Shown piece after piece: positions 11,221-12,578 of a stretch of 12,578 bases of DNA (the stretch's first letter is position 1; each line of letters starts with the position of its first letter). Location of the stretch: NCBI GenBank assembly GCA_946479905.1, contig CAMLIA010000128.1, positions 1 through 12,578 on the forward strand, in the 5' to 3' direction. The DNA comes from an uncultured Frankiales bacterium (GTDB lineage Bacteria > Actinomycetota > Actinomycetes > Mycobacteriales > SCTD01). A program made the position numbers and the translations under genes. Below the pieces are notes generated by a model. That model saw nothing but the letters and a program-made list of their open reading frames with translations. It had not been told where the DNA came from and searched no databases.

Positions 11221-12578
11221 TCAGTACGCGCCGGAGGAGCGGGCGACGGCGAAGAGGGTCTTCCAGAGGATCTGGATGTCCAGCGCGACGGACCAGTTCT
11301 CGACGTAGTAGAGGTCGAGCCGGACCGACTCCTCCCACGGCAGGTCGGCGCGGCCGCTCACCTGCCACAGGCCGGTCATGCCGGGCTTGACGAGCAGCCG
11401 GCGGTGCACGTGGTCGTCGTAGACGTCGACCTCGGTCGGCAGCGGCGGGCGCGGGCCGACGAGCGACATGGTGCCGGCGAGCACGTTGAACAGCTGCGGC
11501 AGCTCGTCGACGGAGTACTTGCGCAGGAACGCCCCGACCCTGGTCACGCGCGGGTCGGCGCGCAGCTTGAACAGCGGCCCGTCCGACTCGTTGAGCGCGA
11601 GCAGCGAGGCGATCTCGTCGTGCGCCCCCTCGCGCATGCTGCGGAACTTCCAGATGCGGAACCTGCTGCTGGCTCGGCCGACCCGCTCCTGGCGGAAGAA
11701 CACCCGGCCGCGGTCCTCCATCTTGATCGCGGCGGCGATGCCGAGGAACGGCAGGGCGAGCGCCACGAGCAGCACCAGCGCACCGGCGATGTCGATCACG
11801 CGCTTGAGGACCCGGCGGGCCCCACCGAAGACCGGCGCCTCCAGGTGCAGCAGAGGCAGGCCGGCGACGGGCCGGACGTGGATGCGCGGGCCGGTCACGT
11901 CGGTGATCGCGGGCGCCACGATCAGGTCCGTGCCGGTGCCCTCGAGGTCCCAGGACAGCTGGCGCAGCTCCCGGCTCGACAGCGCCGAGGCGCCTGCCAC
12001 CGCGACGGTGTCGATGCCCATCTCGGGCAGGCGGCGGGCCATGTCGCGGGCGGGGCCGACGTTGGGAAGCGACCGCTCGCCGTACCGCAGCTCGGGCTTC
12101 TTGTCGTAGTCGGGCAGGGCGACCGCCACCACGTAGAGCCCTGCGAAGGGCTCGCGGTCGACCTGCTCGGCGAGTGCGAGCACTTCGCTGACGGACCCGA
12201 CGGCGACGACCCGGTGCACGCAGATCCCGTGCCTGCGCAGGGCGTGCAGCACGCGGCGCGCGCCGTACCTGGCGAGCAACAGGCCGACCAGGCCCAGGGG
12301 GACGGCGAGCGCGACGAAGCCGCGCGCCACCGACGCCTTGAAGGCGAAGGACAGGAAGCCGATGAGCGCGAGCAGCCGGATCGCGGCGTTGCCGACCCGC
12401 TTGAACTCCTCGAAGCCCACGCCGAGGAACCGCGCCTCGTAGCACCGGCCGGCGAGGAGCAGCAGCAGCCACAGCGGCGCGAGCCCCACGACCACGGCTC
12501 CGTAGGGGATGGTCATCCCACCTGCGGAGAGGTTCTCGATGTCGCCGATCCGCACCTCGTAGGCGGTCAGCGCCGCCA
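11221..12578 (-). CDS. Polyprenyl-phosphate sugar phosphotransferase for exopolysaccharide (WbaP type), 5' end outside window
   Basis: Predicted membrane enzyme that moves a sugar-1-phosphate from a nucleotide sugar to undecaprenyl phosphate, the first step of exopolysaccharide or capsule repeat assembly. The frame is open to the right edge, so the GTG at 12555 is probably internal. About 452 residues are visible. From the N-terminal side there are at least two or three of the leading membrane spans (about 12510-12260), a nucleotide-binding-like region (about 12225-11880, starting VHRVVAVGS), one more span in RVIDIAGALVLLVALALPFL (near 11740-11800), and the catalytic domain. That domain shows VFFRQERVG, FRIWKFRSM, the Asp-Glu dyad in DELPQLFNVLAGTMSLVGPRP (quoted as DELPQLFNVL, then AGTMSLVGPRP) and KPGMTGLWQVSGR. 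The C-terminus ends WKTLFAVARSSGAY. The substrate sugar cannot be read from sequence. Its stop is 12 nt from repeat copy B. Confidence 0.92.
   Translation of the reverse strand, partial: AALTAYEVRIGDIENLSAGGMTIPYGAVVVGLAPLWLLLLLAGRCYEARFLGVGFEEFKRVGNAAIRLLALIGFLSFAFKASVARGFVALAVPLGLVGLLLARYGARRVLHALRRHGICVHRVVAVGSVSEVLALAEQVDREPFAGLYVVAVALPDYDKKPELRYGERSLPNVGPARDMARRLPEMGIDTVAVAGASALSSRELRQLSWDLEGTGTDLIVAPAITDVTGPRIHVRPVAGLPLLHLEAPVFGGARRVLKRVIDIAGALVLLVALALPFLGIAAAIKMEDRGRVFFRQERVGRASSRFRIWKFRSMREGAHDEIASLLALNESDGPLFKLRADPRVTRVGAFLRKYSVDELPQLFNVLAGTMSLVGPRPPLPTEVDVYDDHVHRRLLVKPGMTGLWQVSGRADLPWEESVRLDLYYVENWSVALDIQILWKTLFAVARSSGAY

Noticed and set aside
10862..12472. 536-codon - strand frame across the sugar transferase, copy B and the nuclease-like gene
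   Set aside because: It is frame-shifted relative to the sugar transferase, whose motifs are in the 11221-12578 frame; the content is shadow-like.

Overview
The window reads as a piece of a chromosome from a high-GC actinobacterium. Nearly every third codon position in the real genes is G or C, GTG and ATG starts are mixed, and several families are typical actinobacterial versions: patatin-related DUF3376, DUF2188, an AbiEi/DUF559-like nuclease, a WbaP-type sugar transferase and a GTTCAC-type PHO box. I cannot name the genus. Twelve genes are called. The two at the window edges are incomplete. No gene-free stretch exceeds 300 bases; the longest gaps are 3796-3914 and 1750-1863.

Left part (1-1749): the 3' part of a patatin-related membrane protein converges, 3 nt apart, on a small DUF2188 gene.

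Centre (1864-8184): a four-gene cyclic-di-GMP block, all on the + strand. It holds a membrane PAS-EAL phosphodiesterase, a membrane GGDEF cyclase, a membrane composite protein (degenerate GSDEF plus intact EAL) and a second GGDEF cyclase that is a close paralogue of the first. The last three are tightly packed (23-nt gap, then a 4-nt ATGA overlap) and look like an operon. The block therefore encodes two apparently active, product-inhibitable cyclases and two apparently active phosphodiesterases, all membrane-anchored. That would suit a local switch for motility or exopolysaccharide. A polyprenyl-phosphate sugar transferase for exopolysaccharide lies at the right edge, but no direct link is visible.

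Right-centre (8140-9999): a secreted alkaline-phosphatase-like phosphoesterase on the - strand overlaps the last cyclase tail to tail by 45 nt. A PHO-box-like direct repeat lies just upstream, so it is probably controlled by phosphate limitation. Behind it come two genes below 60 codons, one of them a 34-residue single-span membrane protein with a leaderless-type promoter. It is divergent from a DsrE-family gene.

Right (9997-11208): two nearly identical 63-bp palindromic elements, in the same orientation, bracket a single gene for an AbiEi-antitoxin/DUF559-like protein with a probable PD-(D/E)XK nuclease fold. This palindrome-nuclease-palindrome unit is the most unusual structure in the window. 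It resembles in layout, though not in protein family, a REP element with its cognate nuclease. The window ends in a 5'-truncated undecaprenyl-phosphate sugar phosphotransferase on the - strand.
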